A DNA stretch of 64,000 nucleotides from Rhytidiadelphus loreus (GCA_947034895.1 OX344764.1:3720001-3784000); one strand, 5' to 3'; numbered from the stretch's first letter, positions 1-11,657 are shown. Notes: a model not told the origin generated them from the sequence alone. Translations and numbers: made by a program.

Positions 1-175
1 TCCAAGATTGGGCGACAGCGGGTCCAGAAGTGGGCGACTGCGGGTCCAGGAGTGGGCGCCACGAGTCCAGTAATGGGCGACTGCGGGTCCAGAAACAGGC
101 GACTGCGGGTCCAGAATGGGCGACTGCGGGTCCAGTAATGGGCGACTGCGGGTCCAGGAACGGGCGACTGCCATT
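1..175 (+). repeat. GC-rich 15-mer array 1
   Basis: About eight copies of a 20-22 bp unit whose core on the + strand is GGGCGACTGCGGGTCCAG, with scattered substitutions. The array is cut by the window edge and stops abruptly in AT-rich DNA. In the other arrays of this window the core lies upstream of a gene and reads GACCCGCAGTCGCCC towards it. By that rule this array would serve a minus-strand gene lying outside the window to the left. Confidence 0.9.
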
Positions 176-649
176 TGTTTGGATAATTCTTACATCCCCT
201 GGGGTAATTTGGGGCCTATAATTGAAACTATGAATTCAGAATTTCCACTAAAAAAATAAGCCTTGAAAATAAAAAATTCTAGTGTTTGCCCTGGAGTGGC
301 AATGAGTAGGTCAATTCACCCTAGCCGTGACAATTGCTCTGAACTTCAATAACAAGTTCTTTTCCAATCCGGCAAGTTTTGAATTTTCCTTTTTTTTTTA
401 ATTCTCTTTTAATTTCGAAAGTCCGAACTCCCAAGGTCATTTTCCTGCCAAAATTCCTAGAATATTCAAGTATTCACAACATTGCAAACATAAATAACCA
501 AAAATTCATATCTATATTTATGTACTCTTGTCAAGGAACTACATAGAATTCAATGTGCTTGCATTAAAATGTTCAAAATGGATAATATCCTTTTATATAT
601 ACATAAGATGGAATATACATAGTCCTCAAAAATGTGCTAAAAATGAAAA
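176..649. other. AT-rich spacer, no gene seen
   Basis: No coding signal or repeat was recognised in this AT-rich stretch between array 1 and the 3' end of the next minus-strand gene. Confidence 0.5.
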
Positions 650-2257
650 TCATTCAACATCCATTTTGGCCTTTTCTTTGCGGTCATGAGCCTCACGTTC
701 CATCTCATACAAGACTTTCCTACCTTCCAACTGCAAATTCCTAAGGTATCGGTCATCCTTCTCCAACTTCTTTTCCAACCAAAATTGCTTGTATGATTTT
801 TGGAACTTCAAAAGCGCCTTCAGTGCATCCCGATGTTCTTCCAATTTTGGATCCAATGACAAAGAAACCCCAAGCTTCTTTTTCAAGTCAACTACTTCCG
901 TAAGAGACAATGCTTGTTTAGTAGCCACGTCTTTCCAACCACACATTTCTGCAACACGGTCAAGGGGGGCTTTGTCCTTTAATGCTTTCAAGGAATTTAA
1001 TCTTGATCGTGCTTCTTCCACCCCTCGCTTCTCCAAGTCTATCTGATCTTCCTCCAGCTTGCATGCTTCCATAATTTTGGCAAGCCGTTCTTTTGCAAAC
1101 TCATTGCTAGAAGAACTAGATCCTCCAGCATGCCGAGAAGAGAATCTAAGGTAAAATGCTTCCAAGTCTAAAATCTTTGTTATTTGCGTTGACAAAAGAA
1201 CTTGCCGACTTTCAAGTTCAGCACGTAAGCTATTCACAATATCTCCACTCAAAGTTTGCGTTTCTTGATTGCGAAGCTTCTCACATTCTAGATGCTTTTC
1301 ATCCAACTCATTTAGAAGCTTCTTGAGTTGAGCTTTGTAAACAACTTTGGTGTCCAACATTACTGTGTCAGGGACAGTTCCATCTTCAACAAATTCCTCA
1401 CTTCGGTACATGTCATCAACACAATCCAATTGGAACAAAGAAGGCTTCACATCTTCTTTTGTTTCCATCTCTGTCCAAAAAACATCATCTTCTGCTTCTT
1501 GCATGCATACAAGCACATACTGCAAAACTTCGTCTTCTTCAGTGCGAGGGACTGTAATCGGATTCACCATAGCAAGAGGCAAAATATCAAGATTTTGTGG
1601 TTGCCTAGCTGGTTCACCCTCTTCTTCCATTCTCGGGGGAGGTAAATTTTGTGAAGTAGAAGCCACCATCGCTATGTTTCGGGGCTGCATTGGAGGGTCT
1701 TCACCAAGGTTGTCTTCCTCTCCCGAAGATGAATCAGATGACGTCCAATGAAACTGCTCATCGGGCACTCCCTCCTTCAAGTTTTTCTTCTGGCCTAACC
1801 CTTCACGTGGATTGGCAGATAGAGCCGCCCTTGGGATGTCTTTTGTCGGTGGAAGGCGAGCATGCTTCACTCCCTTGATTGAACTTCAATCCACGCTTCG
1901 AAACAAAATGAGTTCCGCATACACCATTGCACATATGAAATACGGGACTTCGCTCCTGGGCACTGAATATGTGCCATACAAGTATCAATAAATTTCGATA
2001 CAACATTGCACAAATGCATCATTACGGCATGGATGCAAATTGGCCGTATTGTTGCGCCGATTCGTGTAGTGCCGATGATAGGGGAATAACTTGTCGATGT
2101 GGCACCACCCCACGAAGGACTTACAAGTCTTGGCAGTCCAGTGGCCCATAATTCGATCCCAACCTCGGTAGGCCACACACGCTGGGTCCAAAAGGATGCG
2201 TCGTTGCCTAGGGTGCATGGCTCCTTTTGCCTTGGTCTTCTTCTTGTGGTCCGCCAT
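650..2257 (-). pseudogene. WCHI-domain coiled-coil gene with two in-frame TGA codons
   Basis: The reading starts at ATG 2257 (MADHKKKTK) and stays in one frame to the TGA at 650-652. It is broken only by TGA at 1985-1987 and TGA at 1886-1888. Across both stops it stays alignable with its relatives at 11.66 kb and 14.82 kb: GWCHIDKLFPYHRHYTNRRN matches their WCHI-x-KFFP-x-WRH core, and VD-stop-SSIK matches VDWTTIK, so the second TGA replaces a Trp. The rest is an acidic linker followed by a long coiled coil rich in K, E and L. The true translated product could be a protein starting after the stops, or the copy may be dead. I do not know a function for this family. The promoter box and array 2 lie just upstream. 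Confidence 0.6.
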
Positions 2258-2291
2258 TGGAGATGCTTTTGAGATTTGGGGCAAGGAATCT

Positions 2292-2363
2292 AAACTTAAC
2301 CCTAAACTGCAAAGTATTATTTAGCTAAACTTAACCCTAAACCGCAAAGTATTATCTAGCGAT
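2292..2363. repeat. duplicated telo-box segment
   Basis: A ~35 bp segment containing AACCCTAAAC followed by GCAAAGTATTAT occurs twice in tandem, 30-110 bp upstream of the minus-strand ATG at 2257. A related stretch (AACCCTAAACCGCATAGTACT) lies at about 11606, upstream of the family gene at 11.66 kb, but in the opposite orientation relative to its gene. AACCCTAA is the known plant promoter telo-box; regulation here is inference. Confidence 0.6.
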
Positions 2364-2430
2364 TAGTGAGTGATGGATAAAATCAAGAACATGAGCCACA
2401 TGTAAGTGAAACTCAAAACCTAAGCTCCCG

Positions 2431-2475
2431 GGCACGCAATCAGCCACTGTAAAGTAGGTGAAAGGCAGTACGCAG
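2431..2475 (-). promoter_or_regulatory. conserved family upstream box
   Basis: On the minus strand this reads GCGTACTGCCTTTCACCTAC, then GTGGCTGATTGCGTGCCC. Matching boxes lie at 5551-5596 (-), 7545-7597 (+), 11394-11445 (+) and, weakly, 17398-17432 (-). Each sits between a 15-mer array and the start region of a gene, in gene orientation. Probably a core promoter or 5' leader element; the exact role is inferred from position only. Confidence 0.6.
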
Positions 2476-2519
2476 CAAGAAGGAAAAGTGGCGAAGTCGG
2501 GTGGGGAGACAGCTAATTA

Positions 2520-2865
2520 ACCCGCAATCGCCCTGGGGCGAGTGCGGGAAGGGGCGCGTGCAGGTCTGAGAGCGACCGCGGGTAGGGCGACTGCGGGTCT
2601 AAGGGGCCGACTGCGAAGGCGACTGCGGGTAGGGCGACTGCGGGTCTGGGGCTACTGGGGATGGGCGACCGCGGGTCGATGGCTATAGAAGTACTGGGGT
2701 CCTACGCGACTGCGGGTAGGGCGACTGCGGGTCTGGGGCTACTGGGGATGGGCAACCGCGTGTGGGGCACCACAGAGTAATTTATGGACCCCTACAGTGG
2801 GGCGACCGCGGGTAGGGCGACCGCGGGTGGGGCGACCGCGGGTGGGCGACTGCGGGTACAGGGCG
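2520..2865 (-). repeat. GC-rich 15-mer array 2
   Basis: More than ten degenerate copies of GGGCGACTGCGGGT or GGGCGACCGCGGGT on the + strand, so the motif reads ACCCGCAGTCGCCC towards the minus-strand gene starting at 2257. Spacing is irregular, and short stretches such as GGGGCTACTGGGGATGGGC are themselves repeated. GC content is far above the flanks. Confidence 0.85.
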
Positions 2866-4071
2866 GGATTTTGAATTTCTGAACCTCTAAGACTTTCACT
2901 TTGAAGTTCTCTTACACAAAATTGTGGACATAAATTTTAGTTACCAATGCACTTCATAAAAATGTATTGCACCTTTTCATCTTTTATTTAAAAATTTGGG
3001 TTATGCATCTTTAGCCATTTTATTAATTATTGTTGCAACTTATTAGATTTGACATGCAAAAAGAGGATTCCCTCCCTAACATCACTTCTGCAATTTCAAT
3101 AAGAAAATAATCAAACATAAGAAATTTACCATCCATGATTCACATGGTTGCGTTTTATTTTCCAATGCAATCTCTATTATGTTTAGTTTGAATTTGTATG
3201 GTGAATCCATTGTAAAACAAGATCCAACTATGAAGAATGTGGGATTCTTGATCAATGTAGACCACTTTCGGAGAGCTCCAAAAGAAGGGGTTTGGGAATT
3301 GAGGAATAAATACTTTTTATTCATTTATGGTCAAGTGTGATTGACACATTATAAATTGCGTGAGAGAACAAAACTCAATATAATCAATTATACAATGCAT
3401 AGAATAGGTGTAGTAAGATGGTTGTTCAAATATCTCATAAGGATTGGGTGTGACAGCATGAGCTCCCATATAACTTTCATCATGTGCTTCATCAAGCACC
3501 GTGAAGGTGTAGTTGGGAACTAATTGTCACAATTAATTGTCATAGCTATTTCCCAGCTGATTTCATGGTTTTGTTCAAATTTTATTTATCTGTACATTCA
3601 TAGGTATCCAAACAATAAAACTTGTTTCATATTAATTAAAAGTGTAGCCATCATATTTACAAACAAAGGGATTAAATCAAGGGCATACATTTGTACATTT
3701 TCAATATTTGGGGATTTCAAACTTATGAACCAAGAATAACAAGCCACAACATTTATGGGTATATATTTTATAGGAGGGGTCACATTTATGGGTATATATT
3801 TTTTGGGAGGGGTCACATATGTAAACCATTAAAGTATTGGGCACTAATCAATTAAACATTCATATACCATGGACTGTTTAGCAAAATATGATCATCCATC
3901 TGAGATAAACAATCCATGCATTGTTTAGCAAAATCATAGTATAGAAATGTAAGATGAAGTTCTTTGTCAAGCACATTGCTATTTCACATGTCTAGCATGA
4001 CTTTAGTACTATTATCTTCATAAATAACTTATTTCTTTTTATGATCCCAACTCAAAAATCAAAATAGGGTC
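2866..4071. other. AT-rich spacer
   Basis: No gene seen. A short direct repeat (CATTTATGGGTATATATTTT, at about 3750 and 3783) is the only structure noted. Confidence 0.5.
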
Positions 4072-4191
4072 TTATGCCATGGTACAAGGCTGCCGTTTGA
4101 TGCACCACAACAATGTCTCTAGTCACGAACGATTTGCCCGTGGCACAAGGTTGTCCAAGTTTGCGCGAGCTTGGTTTAACCTATTATTGGT

Positions 4192-5447
4192 CTACTCAAA
4201 GATATCCGTGGTGTTGATTTGAACGCTCAGAGATTGTGTAAATGCGCGTTCCGTCCCGTGCTCATCATCCTAAGGTGGAATTGTCATTAGTACATATGAT
4301 ATTCACAGAATGGGGTACAAACAATACTAACCTAGCAAGTATATTAACTCGTGTTGTGGTATTGCACTAACTTTAATGAGTTGTAACAACAAGCATCCAT
4401 TCTCAGACTCGAAAAGTTTCTCGACATCCTCAAATTCTTCTAATAAAGCCCTGCATCTCCCGGCCCCCCATATCAATGAATATTAAAACATAACAACTAC
4501 ATATGGGTATTTTTAGCATATAATCTTACAATACAAGTTCTATACTAGAACAACCGAACCTGAGGTTTGTGCAATCTTTTCCTTGCCGAACCCACACATA
4601 TTCTTCCATCATGGCCCACCCCTCCCTAATGGCCTCATCAAATTTGGCTCCCCAAACAATATCGCGTGTGTTTTGTATCAAACACATCACTCGTTCTGCA
4701 GCAAATAAGCACTAATAGTGAGATGAAATGTCCACCACTAACTATCCAACTAGAAATGTTCATTAATACATGTTCATTTCATTATTCAAGGATTCAAATC
4801 ACCTATACAAAATGAAGGGCAATATTTTACTCACCCATTTTGCTGGCTTGGAAATGGCCTTTGGACTCATTGCATTGGCCATAATGAGCAAAGCAATACA
4901 ATTTGTAGCCTTTCCAAAAGTCCTTAATCCTATTTCAAAGATCACAAATCAATTCCAATAGAATAGTCATTGTCATGGTGATTCTCCCACCTATTAAAAA
5001 GACATTGTCTACAATACAAGTGGATGACAATAAGGAAGTCAAACGCAAACTAAACAAATTTTTACCGGAAATATTCATGGTCGAGAATAATTATGACTTC
5101 CTCTGAGCACTTGCTAAATTGAACACCTGCCATTAAGCCTGTAAGGAGCCAAATAACTAATCATTAGCAATGCAAGAAGATTAAATTTGAATAGGCTACA
5201 TAACAATTGAGGCCCCCCTACATTACTATAACACCCAAAAATGAAAGAGAATCAATGAAGAACCAAATGAATCATTTTCATTTGAATTGCTAATTGTTTT
5301 AAATGTGAATTTAGTGTACCCTTTTTCGGTGACTTCACACCCATTTGTGTGTGCATCCTTATTATTCAACAACTTTGCCACAATGAATGCAATTACCGTT
5401 TCAAGGCCCTCTACATCAAATGGCTTTGATATTCTCACTATCCTAAA
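4192..5447 (-). CDS. unrecognised multi-exon gene, 5' end unresolved
   Basis: Six exon-like segments join in one frame: 5264-5447, 5066-5138, 4835-4929, 4560-4695, 4372-4450 and 4192-4269. Phases agree at all five junctions. Most sites are good (CCG/GTAAAA, GG/GTGAGT, TTACAG/G); the first donor, TTG/GTTCTT, is weak. The reading gives at least 214 residues, including CSEEVIIILDHEYFRIKDFW, KGYKLYCFAHYGQC and NTRDIVWGAKFDEAIREGW, and ends at TAG 4192-4194. The same frame stays protein-like past that stop (NNRLNQARANLDNLVPRANR) to a TGA at 4123-4125 and on to TAA at 4072-4074, so the TAG may be a mutation. I do not recognise the family and no start codon is secure. A family-type box and array 3 lie upstream. 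Confidence 0.5.
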
Positions 5448-5550
5448 CTAATGGAAAAGATTTTGGGTTCATTGAAGTATACAAGAAGTGTCTGCTGTAT
5501 TGTTGGCTGTTTGTGGGAAACCAAAAAAACCATGAGACCTCCACAACATT

Positions 5551-5596
5551 GGGCCCACATTCAGCCACTAAAAGGTAGGTGAACTACAAGGCGCAG
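5551..5596 (-). promoter_or_regulatory. conserved family upstream box
   Basis: Minus-strand reading GCGCCTTGTAGTTCACCTAC, then GTGGCTGAATGTGGGCCC. It matches the boxes of the other array-associated genes and lies 100-150 bp upstream of the first exon-like segment of the gene at 4.19-5.45 kb, between that gene and array 3. Confidence 0.55.
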
Positions 5597-5639
5597 TTAT
5601 GAAAATTATGGACCACAGGCTGGAACAGCCCATGAAATA

Positions 5640-6210
5640 CCCGCGGTCGCCAGGGGCGCATGCGCTAATCCTAACACGGATACTAGGGCGACTGCGCGTG
5701 GGGCGACCGCGGGTCCGGTCCAAGGATCCCTCGCGTCTTTCAAGGGCGACCTCGGGTGAGGGCGACCTCGGATCAGGGCGACCGCGGGTCCTCGAGGGGG
5801 AAACACATTTCAAAATCCCCCCTCCATCAGGGCGACTGCGCATAGGGGGCGACTGCAGGTCAAGGAGAAAATGCAAACTCCTTGACCCGCAGTCGCCCCC
5901 CTACGCACAGTCGCCCATATGGAAGGGGAGGGAGACACCAAATACTTTTCCGCCCTCTATCAGGGCGACTGCGCGTAGGGGGCGACTGCGGGTCAAGGTG
6001 GGAGACACCAAAAATTTCGAAAATGCAATCTCCCCCCTTCCATCAGGGCGACTGCGGGTCAAGGTGGGAGCAACCTAACTATTTCAAAATGCAATCTCCC
6101 CCCTTCAATCAGGGCGACTGCGCGTAGGGGGCGAGTGCGGGTCCCCAGATCACTTCCAAAATCAGACCTGGGGTTCTAGGGCGACTGCGCTTTGGACGAC
6201 TGCGGGTATG
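5640..6210 (-). repeat. GC-rich 15-mer array 3
   Basis: Many copies of GGGCGACTGCGCGTAGGGGG, GGGCGACTGCGGGTC and GGGCGACCGCGGGTC on the + strand. Towards the minus-strand gene at 4.19-5.45 kb the motif reads GACCCGCAGTCGCCC. Inside, a ~70 bp higher-order unit (GGGAGACACCAAA ... CCCCCCTTCCATCAGGGC) recurs about four times between 5800 and 6130. One inverted stretch lies at 5883-5920. Confidence 0.85.
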
Positions 6211-6757
6211 GGCATGTTTCACAAGATTAATTTTTTTTTTGGGACCCCTCTCCCTTCTTGTTTCTAATTCCCTTTAATCATATGTTACTTCCTCCATTTT
6301 GTTTACAAATTCAACAAGACAAACAAATCCTAGGTTTTGCATTAGCTCTCCAACACTCCTTTGGCAAGAAGTTCCAAATGAAAGTTTTATGTACATTCTA
6401 ATAGTGGGGAGGTGTAATTAGATTTATTTGGGCATGATTCACGAGATGGTGTTTTTTTTGGGACCTCTCCCTCATTGTTTCTAATTCCCTTTAATCATAT
6501 GTTACTTCCTCCATTTTGTTTACAAATTCAACAAGACAAACAAATCCTAGGTTTTGCATTAGCTCTCCAACACTCCTTTGGCAAGAAGTTCCAAATGAAA
6601 GTTTTATGTACATTCTAATAGTGGGGAGGTGTAATTAGATTTATTTGGGCATGATTCACGAGATGGTGTTTTTTTTGGGACCTCTCCCTCATTGTTTCTA
6701 ATTCCCTTTAATCATATGTTACTTCCTCCATTTTGTTTACAAATTCAACAAGACAAA
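6211..6757. repeat. 218-bp tandem repeat, about 2.5 copies
   Basis: Units begin at about 6211, 6430 and 6648 with GGGCATGATTCACGAGATGG (diverged in the first copy) and continue through ATTCCCTTTAATCATATG. The second and third copies are almost identical, implying recent duplication. Downstream, telomere-like GGGTTTAGGGTTTGGG lies near 6885-6905. Confidence 0.9.
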
Positions 6758-7057
6758 AAAGACATGATTCTGTTTTAGGTCTAAAATACTACATCTCGTG
6801 TAGGATGTGTAAGTATTTTATGTAGGTTTAAGGATTTGATTCTAGATAAAAGTTGTATTATTGTTTTCCAAGGTCTAGGGTCTAGGGTTTAGGGTTTGGG
6901 AAACCCTTCACATTGTGAGAATAATTCTTCCATTGCCTTGCTATGTCTTTGATATGAACGGACGCCTAACATTTATTACCAATTTTGGATGTGAGATAAG
7001 GAAAAATCAATTAGAATATGCTGCAGATGCTAATTAGTGTTGGGTCAGATTGGTTGT

Positions 7058-7500
7058 TGGTTTAGGGCGACCTCGGGTCAGGGGCGACCACGGGTCATCG
7101 ACGAAGCAAAAAACACATTTGAATCAGGGCAACTGCGCGTAGGGGGCAACTGCGGGTCAAGGAGGGAGACTAATTTTCTGGAAAATGCAAACTCAATCTC
7201 CAGTGGGGCAACTGCGCGTAAGGGGCGACTGCGGGTCGAAGAGACTTCTTTGTGGGCGACCGCGTGTGCAAGTTTCGGGATGGTTTAGTTGGTACCTGCG
7301 GTCGCCCACGATCCGCAGTCGCCCTTGATGCGCAGTCGCCCATTTCAGCGCTCCAAAAACGCGCAGTCGCCCATTCCCGCTGTCTTCAGACCTGCAGTCG
7401 CCCCTCCTCAGACCCGCAGTCGCCCCACTTCAGACCCGCAGTCGCCCCCTCCCGACCCGCAGTCACCCAAACGCACGTGCCCTGAGGCGACTTCGGGTAC
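7058..7500. repeat. GC-rich 15-mer array 4, bidirectional
   Basis: From about 7058 to 7290 the motif is in the GGGCGACTGCGGGTC orientation. From 7296 to 7500 it flips to GACCCGCAGTCGCCC, with about ten copies, several as clean CCGCAGTCGCCCC runs. The second half points towards the plus-strand kinase-like gene at 7678 in the orientation used by every other gene-proximal array here. The flip makes the two halves an imperfect inverted array. Confidence 0.85.
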
Positions 7501-7544
7501 TTAAGCGTTAGCCCCACTTTCGATTCTCACCTTACTTTAGCCTT

Positions 7545-7597
7545 GCGCACTGTCTTTCACCTACCTTCAGGTGGCTGGATGCGTGCCCGTGGGCTGG
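7545..7597 (+). promoter_or_regulatory. conserved family upstream box
   Basis: Reads TGCGCACTGTCTTTCACCTA, then GTGGCTGGATGCGTGCCCGT, about 80-130 bp before ATG 7678. It is nearly identical to the box at 11394-11445, and a GGGTTT..GGGGGG..ATTTTT.CCCTTT stretch follows in both. Confidence 0.65.
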
Positions 7598-7677
7598 GGT
7601 TTCAATTGGAGGGGGAATTTTTACCCTTTCAATCTACGAATTTTGAACTACGGTTTTGAATTGTTCCTAAGTACAAC

Positions 7678-9270
7678 ATGGCTTTTCCACATGAAGGCAA
7701 CACTACAAGGAGAAAGTCTTTATGGGATCTGGACCTTGATGATCCAATTTTTTTCGAGGTTCCAATAGCTGTAAATGAAAACGAAGAAGGAGGGAGTCAA
7801 GAGCGATGGAAGGGCAAGAAGCAGAAGTCAGCACATGACAAGGACTCCAACTATCCTCCCCCGAGTTATACCCGATATGCATACGAAGCGTGTCTCCAGT
7901 GGTACGCAGGGAAAAGTGTACAATTCTTGGAGGCAAGCTATTTGAGGTGTCCTACAACTGGTAGTGTGGCCTTGCCAAACGATTTACAAGCACGGATTTT
8001 AACCAAGCTAAAGGGATCCGATGATTTTGCAGACATTGACTTGACATATTCTTCGAGACTATTTGAATGGCTTGATAACACATTGAAAGCGGTGATGTTC
8101 AATACCAAGAAATTGATGGAGGAACATCGACCGTTTCTTCCGATAGTAGAGGAATCAGAAGACATCAAGGCATTCCGCCAAAAAATGGAGTGGTGGTCCA
8201 GCGCAGTGAAGAAATTGGCAAGAGGCTCGGCAAGGGGTTTTAAGTGGAAAAATGCAGCGGTGTAGGCAGCATTTGCACGAGATGGTGGATTGTGTATCAC
8301 GTGGATCCCCGATACGGCGAAAGTGGTGCCCCTTAGTGCTTTTGAACGTGAAGGGGGGTATGCAAAAGTGCGTAAGGTACGCATTGAAGGAATGGATACA
8401 ATTCCAAGCTACATCACTTTTGCTAGGAAAGTATCCAAGGCAATAAACCCGCGCGAGGGGAGAGCGCAACGATCCATGGAGGCCCTTGCATGCCCCTTGA
8501 ACCACCCTGGCATCATTAAGTTTTTTGCCATTCATTCTCGCACGAATGAAGTGTACACTTTGTGGTGGAATGGGGGCCATTTGAATGAGTTGAGGCATTT
8601 AGATCGTTCTGTATCACCAACCATTGACTGGCATGAAATGCAAAAAGCCACAAGACTTCCTGAAGAGAAACAAAAAGAACTTGGTCTCTTCTGAAGGCAC
8701 AAGGCAAAGTTGGCATGGGCTTTAGTATATGTGACAAATCTCATGCACAAGTGCCGCGTGCTACACAATGACTTGTCTCCCATGAACATCATGTTGCATT
8801 TTCCGGATTATTCAAACGACATAATCAACATTGGAATTTGTGATTTTGGAATATCAAGTCGTTTTGACGAAAACGCGCCTTCACATTTTGGAAAGCCATC
8901 TGAGGCCGAGAGGGATCAATACCGAGAAGGTCGTTGGTGGGTTGCCCCGGAGTTGTTTTATGCATATGGACCTCCAAATTCCGATACAAGCATACCGATC
9001 ATGCAACAACGGTATAAATATACGCAACAGTCAGACTCGTATTCTATTGGGAAGTTGACCGAATGGATGAGAATTGGTGATATGGACGATTGGGACAAGG
9101 ATTTGTTCAAGAACCGCGAGGGATCAATGTACTTTGGAATGAAGTTGCGTGAACTCGTGAACACTGACCCAAAGAAGAGACCAACGTGTATAGAGATCAC
9201 AAATTCCCTTATGTCTCCACCATGGTCCATGATGCCTCCCGAATTGGTGTTCCGAGACTCACCTTTGTAA
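7678..9270 (+). pseudogene. protein-kinase-like gene with two in-frame stops
   Basis: One frame runs from ATG 7678 to TAA at 9268-9270 (531 codons), interrupted by TAG at 8263-8265 (codon 196) and TGA at 8692-8694 (codon 339). Codons 1-195 form a helical, unrecognised N-terminal region. Codons 222-231 (FEREGGYAKV) look like a glycine-rich loop, K251 in TFARK fits the ATP lysine, H363-N-D365 in VLHNDLSPMNIML is the catalytic loop, D389-F-G the metal site and A423-P-E the activation-segment end. All key kinase residues are therefore present, and no frameshift was found. The loop HND instead of HRD marks a divergent family. Upstream lie the family box and array 4. It is either a recently silenced gene or one needing readthrough, splicing or editing; with no expression data, pseudogene is the cautious call. 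Confidence 0.7.
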
Positions 9271-11034
9271 TAGGATAGTCTAGAGCAAGAGTTTAGTGCT
9301 GCAAGCAATGAGCTTGGTGGCCAATTATGTGTTGCTTACTTTGTAATATTTTCCTATAATATATGAAGGAATTTTATGCTACGCGCCTTGTCTTTAGAAA
9401 AACAATTACTCAATGGGCTATTTGTCAAATTGTATATATTGAATATGGCCTTTTACACATTGTTATGCAAAGTGTAACAACTTTTGAATTCAAATGTTCT
9501 TGGTCCTTTTTGGTTCCGTAGTATATAATGGACGCAAGGAAAATAAGAAAATGAAAATAAATTAGTTGGTAATTGATGTTGAAGACTTGTATTATTTCTT
9601 GAATAAAATGTGCTAGTATGCACTTGAAAGGAGTTTTACTTTCATGGTCATTGAATTCAAATAGTTGTTTTTTCAATCCCTAAAAAAATGTAAGCCATAC
9701 ATCATTTACATTCTCTTATTATTTTTTCTATTTCCAAAAATAAAAGCAAGTTTTTTTTTTTTTCCTATTTATTCTAATTCAAATATAGGAAACATACATT
9801 TTAGACTTTTTTAGACTTTTCCTTTTTATTCGTACTTTACCTATTTCAAAATAGATGAGAGATGTTTTTATTTATTTATTTAACCTTTTTTGCTCTCTTC
9901 CTATTTATTTTATTTGGAAAAAGGAAGTTCATTGACTTCTTGCGACCCCTTTTTTTTTTTGAGACAATGAAACAAGAGTGGATATTGCAAAAATGATATG
10001 TAGCCATAATCTTTGTCATTTATTAAACACGCAATTCGAGAAAACTTGGATGAATTCAATAATAAATGTAAATCTGGTTTTACCATATATATTATTCCTA
10101 GTAGCATAATGTTTTCCTACCATATTCTTTTTTTTGGTATATGTCATCCAAATTGATAAAAACACACATTCTTTCATAGATGGTTGGAGTATGATATAAG
10201 TCCAACAATGACTTTCATTTATAGATTTGTATCCGTACAAGAAATTTAGTTATTAGGCATGTAATTTACCAAAATTAGTGTGTGTAACATAGTATGTAAT
10301 TTGAGTCTACATCCAAAAATACATAATGAACATCTCATGTCAAAACAATTACAAAGACATTATTGTTACAATTGCAATGGTTAATACTTAATAATCATAA
10401 CATTTGTTATTAACAATTGAATTAGTTATTAACAATAAAATTAGTCATTAACAATGAAATAAGTCATTTACAATAAAATTAAGAATTAACAATGAAATTA
10501 ATTAATAAGAAAAAAATTAGTTAACAAGAACTTCTTCTAAAACAATTGCAAAGATTTAACTTTTGTTCAGATAATCAATAAGGAATCCATTTGTACCACA
10601 ACCGACCTCAACCCTAATGGCTCCCCAAATATAGTATAAAGTATAAACTAGTATTCCATAAATTTTGCAACACAAACGGGATTGAGCTCACAATCCTTTT
10701 TTTTTCCCTTGAGATTTGGTGCTCAAAAGCAACAAAAAATTTAGGCTAGCTATAAGCTATAGGAATTTTTTAGGAAAATTTTGGATGAAATTGCTAGAAA
10801 AACTTCAACTTCTAGAAAAGTCTTCGATGAAATCACCACAATGTAAATGAAAATAGAATTTTAGATACTTAGTATCACATTTTCTATCTAGTACGTGGAT
10901 GAATGTTGAAGCTTGGAGCCCCTCCGTAACATTTAGTATCGCCACTTTCCCAGCGCAAGGAAAAATGGAAAAAAATATCACAATCTATAAACATGTACTA
11001 AGAAAGAAAAGAAAAGTCCATGCATTAATAGATG
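9271..11034. other. AT-rich spacer, no gene seen
   Basis: No gene recognised. Around 10395-10520 there is a loose ~20 bp tandem series of ATTAACAATGAAATTAGT-like units, probably simple AT-rich expansion. Confidence 0.5.
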
Positions 11035-11350
11035 GACCCGCGGTCGCTTGGGACCCGCTGTCGCCCAGGACTCGCTGTCGCCCAGGACCCGCGGTCGCCT
11101 AGGACCCGCAGTCGCCCTGGACCCGCGGTCGCCCACTCGCCCGGGCTCCTTCGACCCGCGGTCGCGTTGGAGCACCTGTCCAGACCCGCAGTCGCCCCAC
11201 TCTAGGACCCGCGGTCGCCCTCGAGCACTTGCGCTGACCCGCAGTCGCCCCACTTCCGGACCCGCGGTCGCCCTGGAGCACTGGGCTGACCCGCACTCGC
11301 CCTACTTTAGGACCCGCACGCGCCCCAGGGGCGACCTCGGGTACATCAGC
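11035..11350 (+). repeat. GC-rich 15-mer array 5
   Basis: About fifteen copies of GACCCGCGGTCGCCC and GACCCGCAGTCGCCC on the + strand, some with AGGACTCGCTGTCGCCC changes, and a longer repeated spacer (TGGAGCACCTGTC / TCGAGCACTTGCG / TGGAGCACTGGGC). The motif points towards the plus-strand gene starting at 11658. Confidence 0.9.
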
Positions 11351-11393
11351 GTTCTCCTCCACCCGCAGTCACCATTAAATTTTCCCTGGCATT

Positions 11394-11445
11394 CTGCGCA
11401 CTGTCTTTCACCTGCTGACGTGGCTGAATGCGTGCACAGAAGCTA
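11394..11445 (+). promoter_or_regulatory. conserved family upstream box
   Basis: TGCGCACTGTCTTTCACCTG, then ACGTGGCTGAATGCGTGCAC, directly after array 5 and about 215 bp before ATG 11658. Best match is 7545-7597. Confidence 0.65.
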
Positions 11446-11657
11446 GGGGTTTGAGTTGTGGGGGGGGATTTTTGTCCCTTTGCACAGCTCATTTTATTCA
11501 CGCTTGGATGACATAGGGTGTTTCACGAGAACATTGTATTTTTGTAAATGTTAAATGTGATAGGATTACGTTTAGCATTTTTTACACCTACGGTTTAGGC
11601 TTGCAACCCTAAACCGCATAGTACTTAGTTGGCTACTTTTGAGACGAAGTGATCGTT

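Noticed and set aside
3082..3816. Short ORFs in AT-rich DNA
   Set aside because: Low-complexity content, no splice support and no repeated or recognisable protein pattern.
5599..6127. Arg/Gly/Pro-rich ORFs on both strands in the GC arrays
   Set aside because: They arise because the 15-mer and its multiples leave several frames open; similar ORFs appear in every array and on both strands.
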